The notes: a model not told the origin generated them from the sequence alone. Positions 23,411 to 34,515 are shown, counted from the first letter of the stretch. The stretch is DNA of 64,000 nucleotides from Oncomelania hupensis (GCA_036898135.1 CM072514.1:83852622-83916621); one strand, 5' to 3'. Numbers and translations: made by a program.

Positions 23411-23708
23411 ACCCCAAGGGGTAGCGCAGTGGTTGGAGCACTCGCTACGGTGTCGCAAGTTAAGCACCGTCCAGTGCGGTTAGCACTTGGATGGGTTACC
23501 GCAAAACGTGAAGCGACAAATAACAACGCCCCCAGTTGACTCAACTGTGACTGAGTACCTACTCTCTTAAGGGTGGGGAAGGTAAAGCAGCGAGGGAGAG
23601 AGATGGGCATCACCCTCATTACGCTGGCCCAAGATAAGTGTGATCTCCAACATCACGCTCCCCTACGGCCACAAGGCTATGGGACTACCTTTACCTTTAC
23701 CTTTTTTA
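23411..23708 (+). mobile_element. 5S/tRNA-type SINE (SINE3-like), copy 1
   Basis: The head contains GGTAGCGCAGTGGTTGGAGC (tRNA A-box-like), then GCAAGTTAAGCACCGTC and GGTTAGCACTTGGATGGG. The latter two match the internal control region of animal 5S rRNA, including the box C area. The body is GC-balanced and non-coding. The 3' end is a TTTACCTTTACC repeat tail. The other complete copies are 297 bp long. Confidence 0.85.
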
Positions 23709-23711
23709 CAA

Positions 23712-24670
23712 TAAGGTTTCACAGATAAACTGGATTATTGCCATAAACAAAAAGGTCTTCAGCTTTTTTTGAAAGCGTTCTTGGAGCTGCATCCCCTCAA
23801 GTGCAGAGGAAATCTATTCCATAAAAGTGGTGCAGCACGTTCAAATGATCTCGCTCTGAGAGTTTTCTTCCTATGCTTCTCGACGCTAGGCACCCGCTGC
23901 AAGGACTTGTCGGCAGATCGGAGACCCCGAGAGGGAATGTGCTGTTGGACAAGCTCACGTAAATACCTTGGTAAATTCCCTTCCATGCAGCAGGAGAAAA
24001 GTAATAAGAGCTTATTGCTCGGAGCGCCTTTGAACAGGTAACCAATGATAATCCCTTAGAACGGCTATGATGTGGTCATGCTTCTTGGTCTTGGTGACAA
24101 TACGGGCTGAAGTGTTCTGGACCTTCTGCAGTCTTTGAAGCTGAAACTGAGGAATGCCCCAAAGGCAGCTGTTGCAGAAGTCCAATCTGGATTGAATCAA
24201 TGTTTACTAAGCTGACCTAAAGACCTGAGATGGAAGTAGCATGTCCTAACCACGAAATTGATGCGATAAGTCATTGAAAGTGAACTGTCAACAATGAGCC
24301 CAAGATTTCTAACTGTGTCTAATATAAAGCTATTTCAGAGAACCCCACTTGGATGGATTCAATGCCAATATTACGACGACTGGCAACAGATCCACAGAGA
24401 ACGACCTGGGTTTTCTCGTCATTCAGTTTTTATTTTTGTCCGATTCATCCAATATTTATCCTAGCAGCACCGTTCTATGGACTGTATAGCAGCTGTAGCC
24501 GACTCAGGGTCAGGAGGAAAGCTCTTGTAGACCTGTGTCATCAGCAAAGAGTTTACGACACAAGCCGTGGTTCTCAATAAGCTTGCCTAGTGGACGTGTA
24601 TACACGAAGAACAGGATTGGGCCCGAAGTGGATCCTTGTTGAACACCACAAATCAGATGAAAGGCCTGTG
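23712..24670 (-). pseudogene. CR1/L2-like LINE reverse transcriptase, degenerate 3' portion
   Basis: Minus-strand fragments in several frames give GVQQGSTSGPILFFVYT (RT block before the YxDD loop), then SRLDFCNSCLWGIPQFQLQ and RLQKVQNTSARIVTKTKKHD. A later frame gives LRSADKSLQRVP and ERAAPLLWNRFPLHLR. This is the conserved order at the end of CR1/L2-type LINE proteins. Frameshifts and stops interrupt it. The copy abuts the tail of the 5S-type SINE. Confidence 0.75.
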
Positions 24671-25768
24671 AAAAAAAACAGCCAACTTAAACTCTGTTTT
24701 TTTTTTTTTTTTTTTTTAACATTAATTAATTAATTCATACTATCATTTATTCATTTCATTCATTGATACGGTATGGAAAATTCCAAGTCAACGGCCAACA
24801 AAATCTTTATTATTCATCATGGATTATTACTATAATACTCTATAGCACTCTGGTTGACTGCAGCATCAGGGAGTCTTTCATTTTCTGTGCGGCTACTGCG
24901 ACTGTTCCAATGCTCCCTTGGGTTGACGTGAGGGAATGTTGGTAGCTAGAACAATGTCTTGCAAAACAGCGGGGCTTGGTTTTTGCGTGTATTGACATCC
25001 ACTATCGACCCTGGATCTTTCAATTATGGGGTCAGTTCCGTGTTCCCTGAGGTCTATGTGTTCCCCCAAATCTAGATCTATTGTGTTCCCTTAGGTGCTT
25101 TTTCCTTTAGTCTAGGTCTATGTTCAACCAGGTCGGTCTATGGTCTACAATTTTCTCTCTCTGTTTGTATGTGTGTGCGTGTATGTGTGTGTGCGTGTAT
25201 GTGTGTGTATGTGCGGAGGTATAAGCCTTGAAATGGGTGACTAACCTTGCATTTTATGCAGGAAATGGGTGAGTGTATTAGCCATCCACTGTTTTCCGGC
25301 CACCCACTTTTTTCTAAGTACACAGGAGTGCTCTTTTAGTGCATGAGAGTGCAGTTGTAGTGCATGAGAGTGTTTTAAGTACAAGGGAGTGCTCTATCCG
25401 GGGACGGAGAAAATCCAGTCAATTTACGGGAAATTTTGCAAGAAAGTTCGACCTATTTCGTCGACTATAGGAGACGAACTAGGTCAACTTTTGAGACCGA
25501 AAGGACCTATTTTGCATTAGATTCTTACATTTCTAGAGGAAGTTTGCGTTCATTCCGTTAGAAAATCACTTTCCGATTCTTACATCCTTAGTAAAACCCA
25601 GTCTTGGTGTTCTACAAACTTGGGTGCGTGTGTGTGTGTATTTGTGTTCTTCTCTTCAAACATTCCTTTTTTGTACTTAGATGTGATGTTTGTTATTATT
25701 TCTTACGATGTTTAACTTGTTTTACCTGATAATGTTGTACAATATTGTTTACATGTTTATCATTGCGA
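24671..25768. other. No gene recognised; poly-T and GT tracts
   Basis: A T run lies at about 24699-24718 and an irregular GT tract at 25160-25213. The rest is unassigned. Confidence 0.45.
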
Positions 25769-25769
25769 G

Positions 25770-25822
25770 TGTGTTTGTGTGTGGGTGTGTGTGTAGGTGT
25801 GTGTGTGTGTGTGTATGTGTGT
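25770..25822. repeat. (GT)n microsatellite
   Basis: Irregular GT array. Confidence 0.9.
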
Positions 25823-25839
25823 ACGCGTTCGAGTGCTCA

Positions 25840-26400
25840 GAGTAAGCTTATTATTAGAACACCTCCTCAAACATGACCACCACCTAGAGGACGACAACAT
25901 CAGAGTGCTGGGCAGGGAGCAGAGATGGTTCCAGAGGGGTGTCAAAGAGGCTATCTACATCGCAGCCCACACCCCCACCCTGAACCGTGACCGGTGTGAC
26001 ATCCTCAAAGTTCCTAGTATCTTAGTTGGGCTGGGAGCGACTGGGAGCATTCTGATTGGTCGACGCATTACAAAATTCGACGCATGCGCATAGTGCTATC
26101 GTAGTCTTAGTAAGGATTAGGGTTAGTGTTAAGGTTAGGGCTAGAGTTAGGGTTACGACGCCTAAGAACATCGTGAAAAAGCCGACCCGACATGATTTGG
26201 CGCATGCGCAAAGGCGCCCGGATAAAGTAAGACACCCGGAACTTTGAGGATGTGACACCGGGTCCGACACCAACTGCCAGCTACCTACACCTCGCTCATT
26301 CATTCAGTGTACTTACGGTGATGTGAAATGAATCCCAGTTCTCACCTTCGGTCTGTGCTGATGAAGGCGACAGGATAGTCGCTGAAAGCTACAGGAGTAA
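25840..26400 (+). pseudogene. Penelope-like element C-terminal fragment, split by a small inverted-repeat element
   Basis: The frame reads HLLKHDHHLEDD, then GREQRWFQRGVKEAIYIAA and PTLNRDR. After the insertion it resumes as RHQLPATYTSLIHS. The WFxRGVKEAI and LNRD..GRHxLP signatures are typical of the C-terminal (GIY-YIG endonuclease side) region of Penelope-like retroelements. The downstream GATGAAGGCGACAGGATAGTC fits the conserved 3' region of such elements. RT is absent. The insertion at 25991-26261 disrupts the frame. Family assignment is from recall of the signature, so moderately sure. Confidence 0.6.
25991..26261. mobile_element. 271-bp MITE-like element with telomere-like interior
   Basis: 24-bp terminal inverted repeats (25991-26014 and 26238-26261) match with one mismatch; the core is ATCCTCAAAGTTCC against GGAACTTTGAGGAT. 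The interior contains several degenerate TTAGGG units (GGATTAGGGTTAGTG, GAGTTAGGGTTACG) and two GCGCATGCGCA-like palindromes. It interrupts a Penelope-like coding frame. The superfamily is unknown. Confidence 0.75.
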
Positions 26401-26455
26401 GTAGCCATTTACGCATGTGTGTGACTTGTCAAAAAATCTGTAGCCGATAAGCTTA

Positions 26456-26456
<1 letters not shown>

Positions 26457-26525
<69 letters not shown>
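26457..26525. repeat. (ATT)n microsatellite
   Basis: About 22 units. Confidence 0.96.
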
Positions 26526-26789
26526 GTTCCCCAGTTTACCGTATTTATTCCCTCACCCCCAGACCTGGAGAATTACATACATATGTCATTACCATATAGC
26601 TGGGTGGGAACATAGATCTGAAAGACACAGACCTGGAGGAACATAGACGCACTCCCATTGGTTCATTCATACCCGATGCTTAGACAGGGCAACGATCGAC
26701 TGGCCCAGTTCTCAGCGAATGACGTCTAGGCCTATAGGAGGAGAGCAATTCCGCGTTTGACAGAACAAAGGATAACGAAATCGAAATCG

Positions 26790-27030
26790 ATCCCGCGGGC
26801 CTCTGGGCGTTATTTTTCTCCGAATATTATTTACTTCCGATTCGGGCAACGTCCCGTGGGTCTTCTCCTGGTACTCCGGTTTGCTCCTCCAGTAAAAATG
26901 TCAAAAACACAACTAATATTAGTTAGGTTGGGTTCTGGCCGGCCACAAGTTGCGACCAGGGGAGGCGGCCCAGAATTTTCCGAAAAAAAAGGACAATAAA
27001 GTGTCCAAAAGGTTTTTTATTGTAAATTAC
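26790..27030 (+). repeat. Unclassified ~240-bp interspersed repeat, copy 1
   Basis: Alignable by eye with 50040-50290 on the opposite strand. Shared blocks include CGAATATTATTTACTT, CTAATATTAG and GGCGGCCCAGAATTT. The two translated frames also match (PNIIYFR.GQR ... GGGPEF..KKGQ), but DNA-level similarity suggests a repeat, not a gene. Confidence 0.65.
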
Positions 27031-27039
27031 CGTAAATTA

Positions 27040-28227
27040 TTTAAAATAAAACAAAAGCGTATCAAATATCGACGATTTTTTTCCCCATGTAAAACTGACC
27101 CAATTGTCAACCAATGACGTTCTTCCAACTGCAGTTTCATAAGACAGATAGCAATGAAACTTGGTGAAGTTGACACATTTAATTAAGGTGTTAAGATATA
27201 AAATTGTACGAAAACTTAACAAATGTTCGTTCACATAAAGGGATGACAATCTGCTAAAACATTTTTGTATGTGTTTGTGTGTGTTTTTATGTTTGTTGTG
27301 TGTGTCTAATATTTTGCAAACACTGAATCTGAACTTCTTGTCCGACCGTGTGTTGGAGGGATTTGCTGAAACTGTTTATATGCGACTGCTTCTTGGTCTG
27401 TTGTATCCGATGACGCATAACCTCCAGAAATGACCTTTTAAAGGGACCAAAATGTCTTTTTTTAAAAACCTGATTACACACGTATTTGAGAGCTTTCTTC
27501 CCAATGATGTAGATTAACTCATTGTTGGTGATGCGCGTCATAGGATGTGCAATTTATCAGTATGGTTGCCAGCGGAGCACGTCTTAGGAAGATCAGTAGT
27601 GTCCGTTATAAGCAACCCAACCACTAAAGGGAGAGTACAATTAGGAGCAAGACTAATAATTCCTAATTGGTTTATTACCTCCATAAAAGCGAGTATTTAA
27701 CTGTAAAACCGAGTATTTTTGCTGTGAGAGTAATACTCATGGATACATGTGACGCACGTGTTTTACCTCAATTCCAAAATTGCAGCCAATTCTAATATGA
27801 CAATTTTATGTGTACAAATCTACAAGAATCATTCTTATACATTTTGAAAGATATTCTGATTTTATTTTTTATCATTAGTGCAAAACTGACATGTTTTGCA
27901 GTGAATGTACAATATATTCTGGATTTTTAGAAAAAAAAAAACATTTTGGATTTTTTAAAACAGCATGGATGCTCGAGTGTTGTTTTCTTACAAAAGGTGA
28001 ATAAATGTTTTTTCTATTGTTTATTTCTTGAAAGAACGTGCCTTGATCTGTACACAAATGTAGTTTTTGTATATTATCTATTAAACAATAAGTGGTTAAA
28101 TTTGTCAAAAATATGCTTAAATAGTGCAGGGAAGAAACATGGCCAAAATGTTCTGCCTCCAATGAGTTCATAAACTTTGTAATGATTGTAACCTCTTCGT
28201 ATGCTTATTTTATAGCTTTTAGCTCAA
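27040..28227. other. No feature recognised
   Basis: AT-rich. An 84-codon minus frame at 27287-27541 has no recognisable domain. Confidence 0.4.
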
Positions 28228-28705
28228 TAATGCACAGGCGGCGGAAGCTAGTCAGGATTGGGGGGGGGGGGGGTGAGGGGGCACGCACACATTATATTCA
28301 CTGACATCAGGGCCAGACCTGGGAAAAGTCGAGAGGTGGGGGGTGGGGGTAGGGGTTACAGATTCAGCGAAGGCGCGAAGCGCCGAGCCTTCTAGGGGGG
28401 TCCGGGGGCATGCTCCCCCCTTTTTTTTTTTTCAAGGATGCAAAATGGTGCAATCTGAACCTTGAAAAAGCCATCTGTGATGGTCTGGGACTTTGAGCTT
28501 TTTGAACAATTTAACTGACAAATTCTGGGGTACAAAAATTATCCTCTGCCCCTCCCTTAAAACACACACACACACACACACACACATTTATTTATCAGCA
28601 GAGATGTTTTGTATACTATTATTATTCACTACTTTTTGTTGATCGTTAACTGTATAAAGCTTTACCTTGTAGTTTATGAACATCACCGCCCTGCTTTCAC
28701 TTAAT

Positions 28706-29373
28706 TCAGTCTTGCTGCACTAGGTTTCTCGGCATTAGTACCATTTGTGAATTGTATCTTCCTTCAAAACAGTTCACTGCCTCTTTGAAGTCAATATCAA
28801 AATCCCTGTGCACTTTCAGTAAAGCAAGTCCATTGAGTCTCTGTTGCCCCATTGTAGAGCGCAGGTAGTTTTTCTGGTTGCGCAACTGACTGTTTGAACG
28901 CTCACACTCGGCAGTAGTGACAGGCAGGGTGCAAAGGTTCTTTAGCATGATGAACAGGTTGGGATAAAAATCCCTGTCACAATGTTTCAGTGCTTCTGAT
29001 GCCGTGGATGGAATGATAGCTGTCGCATTCTCAGCAGCACTTCGCCATTTGCAAATCCACCGTTGGTATTCTGCATCAAGGGTAGCGTTGTCTGGTAGGT
29101 CAGACTCCAACAACATTGCCAGCATCACCCCTTCTGGAACCTGCATGAAACCATCCTGGTTGTCTATTAAAGTGCTTGGCACCAGACAGAGACCATCAAC
29201 TGCTAGACCAGCATTTTTGAATCTCGAGTCCAATTCGGTTGACAGGTGTTTCAAGAAAGGAATGGCAATGCTAATACTCCTAATCTTGAAATATTCTTCT
29301 GGAGTGGTTGCAGGTTGGTTGTCACGGAGAGTCTGTCGGGATGCTTGACAAGGAACAATAACACCAGTTGTCA
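28706..29373 (-). pseudogene. hAT transposase C-terminal fragment
   Basis: An open frame of about 222 codons reads ASRQTLRDNQPATTPEEYF, KHLSTELDSRF, then FYPNLFIMLKNLCTLPVTTA, ECERSNSQLRNQKNYLRS and GLALLKVHRD. This is the hAT dimerisation (C-terminal) region as found in 52-kDa-repressor/ZMYM-like hAT proteins. The catalytic domain upstream is absent or deleted. The frame resumes on the far side of the LINE (31532 upward) as TSEEVGKMANAL, so the LINE cut a continuous coding segment. The first Met seen before the LINE boundary is fortuitous. Confidence 0.85.
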
Positions 29374-31077
29374 TTACCAAAACAAGTTGGAAAAAATACA
29401 AGTTTAGTACAATACGCAGACGACATTGCTATGTGGGTTAATGTAACCTTAAAGAAAAAGACGTCAATGTTTGAAATAAAGCATATTCAAAAAATTTATC
29501 AAGCAGAATTGGATAAAATTATCTTATATATGCAGATAAATGGTATAGAATTAAGTGAAGAAAAAACGAATATGATCTTATTCAACAGTGGGAAGGGACC
29601 AAGACAATTACCAAACTTTTTTATTGGTAAAAAACAATTGCAGTATGTGACAGATGTGAAATTTTTAGGTGTGTTTTTAAATGTCAAACTGAACTGGAAT
29701 AAACACATACAGTATTTAATACAAAAGGCATCCAAAAGTTTGACCCTTCTTAAAATAATATCAACACAAAAATGGGGTCAAGATATTAAAACGTTATTGT
29801 CTATTGCTATTGCACTTGTAAGATCTAAACTTACTTATGGCCAGGAGGTATATTTTTCGGCATCAAAAACGCTACTAAAACAGTTACAAAGCATTGATAG
29901 CAAGGCTATTAAAACTGCACTTGGAGTACCTATTCATACGAAAACAATAGCTACATACAAGGCTGTAGGATTAATGTCCTTAGATGATTGGCGTAAAATG
30001 TCATGTGCAAAATACATCGTCAGAGCTTCTAGTGTACAAAATTTTACAACAATTGAATTAAACATTCAATCGCACAGAGACTTTTCTCAACGATCTCGAA
30101 ATGTCAAATACTTACAAACTATTGCTACTTACACTACTGATATTTTTGAGACAGCAGATATATCTCCACAAAATGTTTTCAAAAAATTAGCAAGCCCACC
30201 GTTGCCTCCATGGGAATTCTGTAAAGCTAAATTTGATACTGAATACACTACACTGAAAAAAGATGATAATATTAACTTAATTGCCTCAGCTGCTCGTATA
30301 CACATAGAAGAAAATTATCATAATTATTTAGAAATATATACGGATGGTTCCGTTTTAGATTCAGGGGAATCTGGCTCAGGATATGTTATACCATCACTCA
30401 AAATAATTGAAGGTTATAGCTTAGGGAAAAAACATTCAATATTTACAGCTGAACTTATCGCGATTTTAATGTCATTACATAAAATAATAAGTTTACAAAG
30501 AGCATTCATTGATTTGTTGATATGTGTAGACTCTAAGCCCGTTTTGTATGCATTGCAATCTGACAATAATGATGCTAATTCAATAATATATGAAATACAA
30601 CACCTTGTTAACATATTAATAAGGTCAGGAACTGGTGTCACATTTTGTTGGGTTCCTTCACATAGCGGTTTATTGTATAATGATTGGGCAGATCGACAAG
30701 CCAAACAAGGAGCAAAAAATGAACATGTTTTTTCCATACAAATACCATTATCACAAAAAGAAATGTATACAATTATCAATCAACAATTTAAATCAGAATC
30801 AAACTTGAACATTATAACAAATCAAGCAATCCATTATTCTCGTCCTATTGTTACTTTGGCCAATAGACTAATTCTTAATTCTTGGAAAACAAAATACTGC
30901 AAAGAGGTAGTATGCCAATGTCAATCAAAAATAACAATAGATCACATATTACATGATTGTAGTGCAATACAACAACTCTTACCTGCAAATATTTGCAATG
31001 CTCAAATTATAACATATGATTGTTGGCTGCAGATTGCAGAGGCGTTGATTTTTAGCCCTATAGGGGGGTTTTTGTAA
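29374..31077 (+). pseudogene. LINE RT (C-terminal part)-RNase H protein, truncated
   Basis: One open frame of about 567 codons with no internal stop. It begins SLVQYADDIAMW (RT catalytic YADD, about 29410-29430) and continues through VKFLGVFLNVKLNWNKHI (thumb). An RNase H type I domain follows with YTDGSVLDSG (30340), FTAELIAI, VDSKPVL and NDWADRQAK (about 30690), so all four acidic positions seem present. A Cys/His segment CQCQSKITIDHILHDC closes the protein. The upstream RT palm, endonuclease and ORF1 are missing, so it is dead on arrival. The intact frame suggests a young insertion. The same family forms the inverted pair at 4950-5735. Confidence 0.88.
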
Positions 31078-31520
31078 TATTTGATATTATTTGTTGGTAT
31101 TTATGATTCGGGAATGTGTTATACTTTTCCTTATATATGATGAATAGAATAAGAAATATTGTATAATATGCATAAATTAAGAACATGGAATATTATATAT
31201 GTATAAATTCAGAACATTGAATTACATAATTATATGAGATATAGTGATCCTGATTCGGCTTATTACAGCCCGCTGGATCCTGTAAATCGTGAAGATTATT
31301 TTACAAGGATTGGTTAGTAGTTATATTGGACGTAATTTGTATAATTTCTAATTATTTTAAAAATTTGATTGTTTCATTGTTCAGTTTTGTGTACTTTGTT
31401 TAATCCCTTTTCCCCTTCATTATGACCATTCATTATTTGTTTAATATTTCCCCCCCTGTTCCCATCAAGTCTAAAATCACTTAGGTGAATAGACGTTAAA
31501 TTAAAGAAACAAACAAACAA
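29374..31520 (+). mobile_element. 5'-truncated LINE with RNase H (I/Nimb-like)
   Basis: Flanked by a perfect 11-bp duplication ACCAGTTGTCA (29363-29373 and 31521-31531). The 3' end is an (AAAC)n tail. It starts within the RT domain just before the YADD motif, so the 5' half is missing. It lies inside a hAT transposase coding sequence. About 280 bp before the tail is the motif CCTGATTCGGCTTATTACAG followed by CCCGCTGGATCCTGTAAA, also found at the 3' end of the ~640-bp retroposon family. Confidence 0.92.
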
Positions 31521-31531
31521 ACCAGTTGTCA

Positions 31532-31660
31532 AAGCATTTGCCATTTTGCCGACTTCTTCACTTGTAGTCGAGAAAATTGCTGATATTGAAAACGGTAGAC
31601 TGTAAAAACTGACAGCAAATGAAAGTTTTCAAAACGCGACTGTGACGTGCACGATGTCGA
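31532..31660 (-). pseudogene. hAT transposase fragment upstream of the LINE insertion
   Basis: Minus-strand frame SLPFSISAIFSTTSEEV, then GKMANAL, which reads directly into TTGVIVPCQ at 29373 once the LINE and one target duplication are set aside. Similarity ends after about 40 codons. Confidence 0.6.
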
Positions 31661-32240
31661 AAACTGTCGATCACTTTGATCTACGCTAAGGCTAACGATT
31701 ATGACGCGTCGACAGGAAATGATGACGAAGGGACGAACTTCTCTCACTGATCAGAGGGTGATGATGATGATTATGATGATAAACACTTGTATAGGTTGAT
31801 TCCATTAGAAAAAGAAAAATCCTTTGATGCGCTGGCAACAACAACAAAAAAAAAAACAAAAAAAAAAAACTACTCATTATTAAGGAGGGGGGGGGGGAAT
31901 ATATAAGGCTGCCCCCTCCAACATTTTTCTAGGGGGGGGGGCATGGCCCCCCTGCCACCCACCCCCACCCCCCCGCTTCCGCCGCCTGTGTAATGTGGTT
32001 CAATATATTCTTCTATGCTCACACTATCAAATGTATGTACAAATGGGGAAAATACATCATCTTGCGTCTTGCTCTCTGTAGTGTAGAAGTCTGGAGAACA
32101 TTCTTCTTCTTCTTTATTAAATTTGTGTCCCCGGACACATTGAGCGTATAGGGGACCTGGAGAACATGACATAAGACTTGCTTTATATTTGCGAGGTCAG
32201 GCGGTTATCCGGGATAGACCAACCCAGTAGTCGCCGAGTT

Positions 32241-32243
<3 letters not shown>

Positions 32244-32307
<64 letters not shown>

Positions 32308-32330
32308 ACTCACTCTCCCCCTCTCTCGGG
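32244..32330. repeat. (CT)n microsatellite
   Basis: About 30 CT units followed by CTCA variants. Confidence 0.96.
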
Positions 32331-32489
32331 TAAAATCTAGACCTGTGGGATTGCACGTGTGTCTGGACACAGGACAATAAAACTGAGAACAACACAACAG
32401 TTGGACTCATATCACGTTGTCTACGGGAAACCAAGATAAAAGGGACAGTCCGATCTAGGTATGAATTATTTAGTTCATTATTGTTTATA

Positions 32490-32590
32490 GGGTCCAGCGG
32501 ACTGCAAAGGGCCGAATCAGGACCACACCTTGGTTGAAAGAGGACAAGTAAAGGCATCATATGCAGGGGTCGATGAGGCTGTGCTCTAAT
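32490..32590 (-). mobile_element. ~640-bp retroposon 3' fragment
   Basis: On the plus strand GGGTCCAGCGGACTGC is followed by GCCGAATCAGGACC and AGGCTGTGCTCTAATTTAT. This is a divergent copy of the 3' end; 5' parts are absent. Confidence 0.6.
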
Positions 32591-32882
32591 TTATTTAGGT
32601 GTGAATGAATTCTCGGGCACATCATTGAATCAGTAAGAGAATTGAGAAAAGAAAAACAGTTGAAATCATATCACGTTGTTTACGTGATGCCAGGATGGAG
32701 GGGAGCGACTGATCGAGCCGTCAATGAGTGAATGAATTAAATTAATGAACGAAGGAATACAATAATGGATGAAGGAATTAAGCCTACCCGGTTTAAAATG
32801 GTATATTATAAGATAGAATATGGTTATCTACTTTGTGTTTACTTTAATAGGTTAGCGTAATTCAAGTCAGGAAAGACAAACG

Positions 32883-32883
32883 G

Positions 32884-32945
<62 letters not shown>

Positions 32946-32960
32946 TCACACACACACAAA
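32883..32960. repeat. (CT)n-(CA)n microsatellite
   Basis: About 13 CT units followed by about 16 CA units. Confidence 0.95.
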
Positions 32961-33249
32961 CAAACTTGTTTTTACAGGGCGTTATTATGACTTTCATGAA
33001 ACGCCACATACGTTGTGTCGACAATGGGTCACATTTCATGCCTATCCCTTGTCACCCCTTCCCCATTTTTTTCTTTAAAAGTTTTTTAAGTGTTCTAACG
33101 TTAATCCTCGCCCTAAATCTAACCAATACCCTAACACAGCCCTAAACCTAACGGATCATTGGTTTGACGTTAAAATAGCGAGGGCTGTCAAAACACGATA
33201 ATTATGCATATGTTCACTAGGTTGTCCAAATATGGCTGTATAAACAAGT

Positions 33250-33298
<49 letters not shown>

Positions 33299-33507
33299 CA
33301 CACACAGCATACACACACACACAGAGGAGGAATGGCCAATCAATTTGTTAATGAATTATAAATGAATGAAATCTATTCTGATAAAATAACTTGACACAGT
33401 CCTACTGCGCGTTTGCTATGAGAGTAAGCCTACACACACACACACACACACCCACACCCACACCCACCCACACACACACACACCCACCCACACACACACA
33501 CACACAA
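33250..33507. repeat. Clustered (CA)n arrays
   Basis: CA arrays at 33251-33322 and 33431-33507 with CCCA variants, separated by about 110 bp of unique sequence. Confidence 0.93.
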
Positions 33508-33534
33508 ACAACACTACTACTATGACTAAAAGAT

Positions 33535-33705
33535 ATTTCTCTTATACAGCGCACTTACAAGCTCAGAGAGCTTCTCAAGGCGCTGGCCCGTAATATCCAG
33601 CGATCACACAATAGTTTGCTGAAGTCAAAATTCGAACCAAGTCGCCCAAGACGCACTCACACAAGTCGTGCGCTCTGACCACTGAGCTATCCCTAACCAC
33701 TACTA
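33535..33705 (-). mobile_element. tRNA-derived SINE
   Basis: On the minus strand: ATAGCTCAGTGGTCAGAGCG (A-box-like tRNA head), then TTGGTTCGAATTT (B box), then a body ending GCGCCTTGAGAAGCTCTCTG and GCGCTGTATAAG. The tail resembles the one on the SINE at 36058-36488. Confidence 0.75.
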
Positions 33706-33724
33706 CTGTTCTACTTCTACTGCT

Positions 33725-33728
33725 ACTA

Positions 33729-33781
<53 letters not shown>
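33725..33781. repeat. (CTA)n microsatellite
   Basis: About 19 units. Confidence 0.93.
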
Positions 33782-34333
33782 ACGTTGACATGTTCCAGAA
33801 ACTCCTACACACAACCACCACCACATAAAATATTCCTTCTGTGCGTTTGATGTGATAGAGAACAACACATTTTTAGCTAGAAGTTAACAATCAAGTTTTT
33901 GTTTGTTGACGAAGGTGACACAAAAACTAAGAGGAGTGGGGGTCAGGGTAAGATGCACCGGGGGGGGGGGGTGGAGAGGGAGAAAGGAGGGAGGAGAAGG
34001 GGTGTAGAGAGAAATGGGGACCGACGGAACGGTCGATCCATTTTATGAGAGACTGATTTTAAATGAGGTCTCTGTCCTGAGGACACAGGCCTACTCAAAC
34101 TGCGTGTTTAATATGAAAGAGGACAGCAAAACTAGAAAGCAATGTTATATACATAATTATAAAATTAAAGGTAAGCACACCCAAAAAAAAAAAAATGAAA
34201 TCAAGGCTTGTTTACGAAAAACTGTTTGCAAGCGCAGTGTAAGAACGACCGGTCCAATTTTAATAAGGTCAATGACTGAACGTGAATCTTCTGAACTAGA
34301 TCACTGAACACTCTCCAGCCATAGGACGTTTAG

Positions 34334-34393
34334 CAACGACCACTGACCTGTATTCAACCACTGTATTCTAAGAATACAGGTCAGTGCAACGAC
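34334..34393. repeat. 46-bp palindromic insertion with 7-bp flanking repeats
   Basis: CAACGAC (34334-34340), then 15-bp arm CACTGACCTGTATTC, a 16-base loop, the perfect inverse arm GAATACAGGTCAGTG, then CAACGAC again (34387-34393). It looks like a tiny foldback element with a target-site duplication. Confidence 0.7.
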
Positions 34394-34439
34394 TGTGCTG
34401 AACAAGTCTGCTTACGCGTTCCCCAAGATAGATTGCATC

Positions 34440-34515
34440 ATCGTATTTACCTTCTTCACCATCGTCGTCGTCGTCATCGTCATCATCATCATTATTATCA
34501 TCATCATTTCTTCTT
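34440..34515. repeat. (CAT)n/(CGT)n low-complexity tract
   Basis: Imperfect TCGTCATCATCATTATT-type repeats. Confidence 0.85.

Larger units (their letters stand above)
28233..31990 (-). mobile_element. hAT-type DNA transposon, internally deleted, split by a LINE
   Basis: Perfect 16-bp terminal inverted repeats, CACAGGCGGCGGAAGC (28233-28248) and its inverse (31975-31990). They are flanked by a 5-bp direct repeat TAATG (28228-28232 and 31991-31995). Subterminal regions at both ends are G- or C-rich with GGGGGCATGC-type motifs. Inside is the C-terminal part of a hAT transposase on the minus strand. Without the LINE (29374-31520) the element is about 1.6 kb, so most of the transposase is gone. 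Five-base duplications are shorter than the usual 8 for hAT but occur in some hAT lineages. Confidence 0.8.

Noticed and set aside
23440..23500. Functional 5S rRNA gene
   Set aside because: Only the internal control region is 5S-like; the rest of the 5S sequence is missing and the segment lies in a dispersed SINE with target duplications.
27287..27541. 84-codon minus-strand frame as a host exon
   Set aside because: No family recognised and no neighbouring exon; support is insufficient.
33640..33700. Functional tRNA genes (also at 36058, 41680 and 15930)
   Set aside because: A and B boxes are present, but the cloverleaf is not convincing and each is followed by a SINE body and tail.
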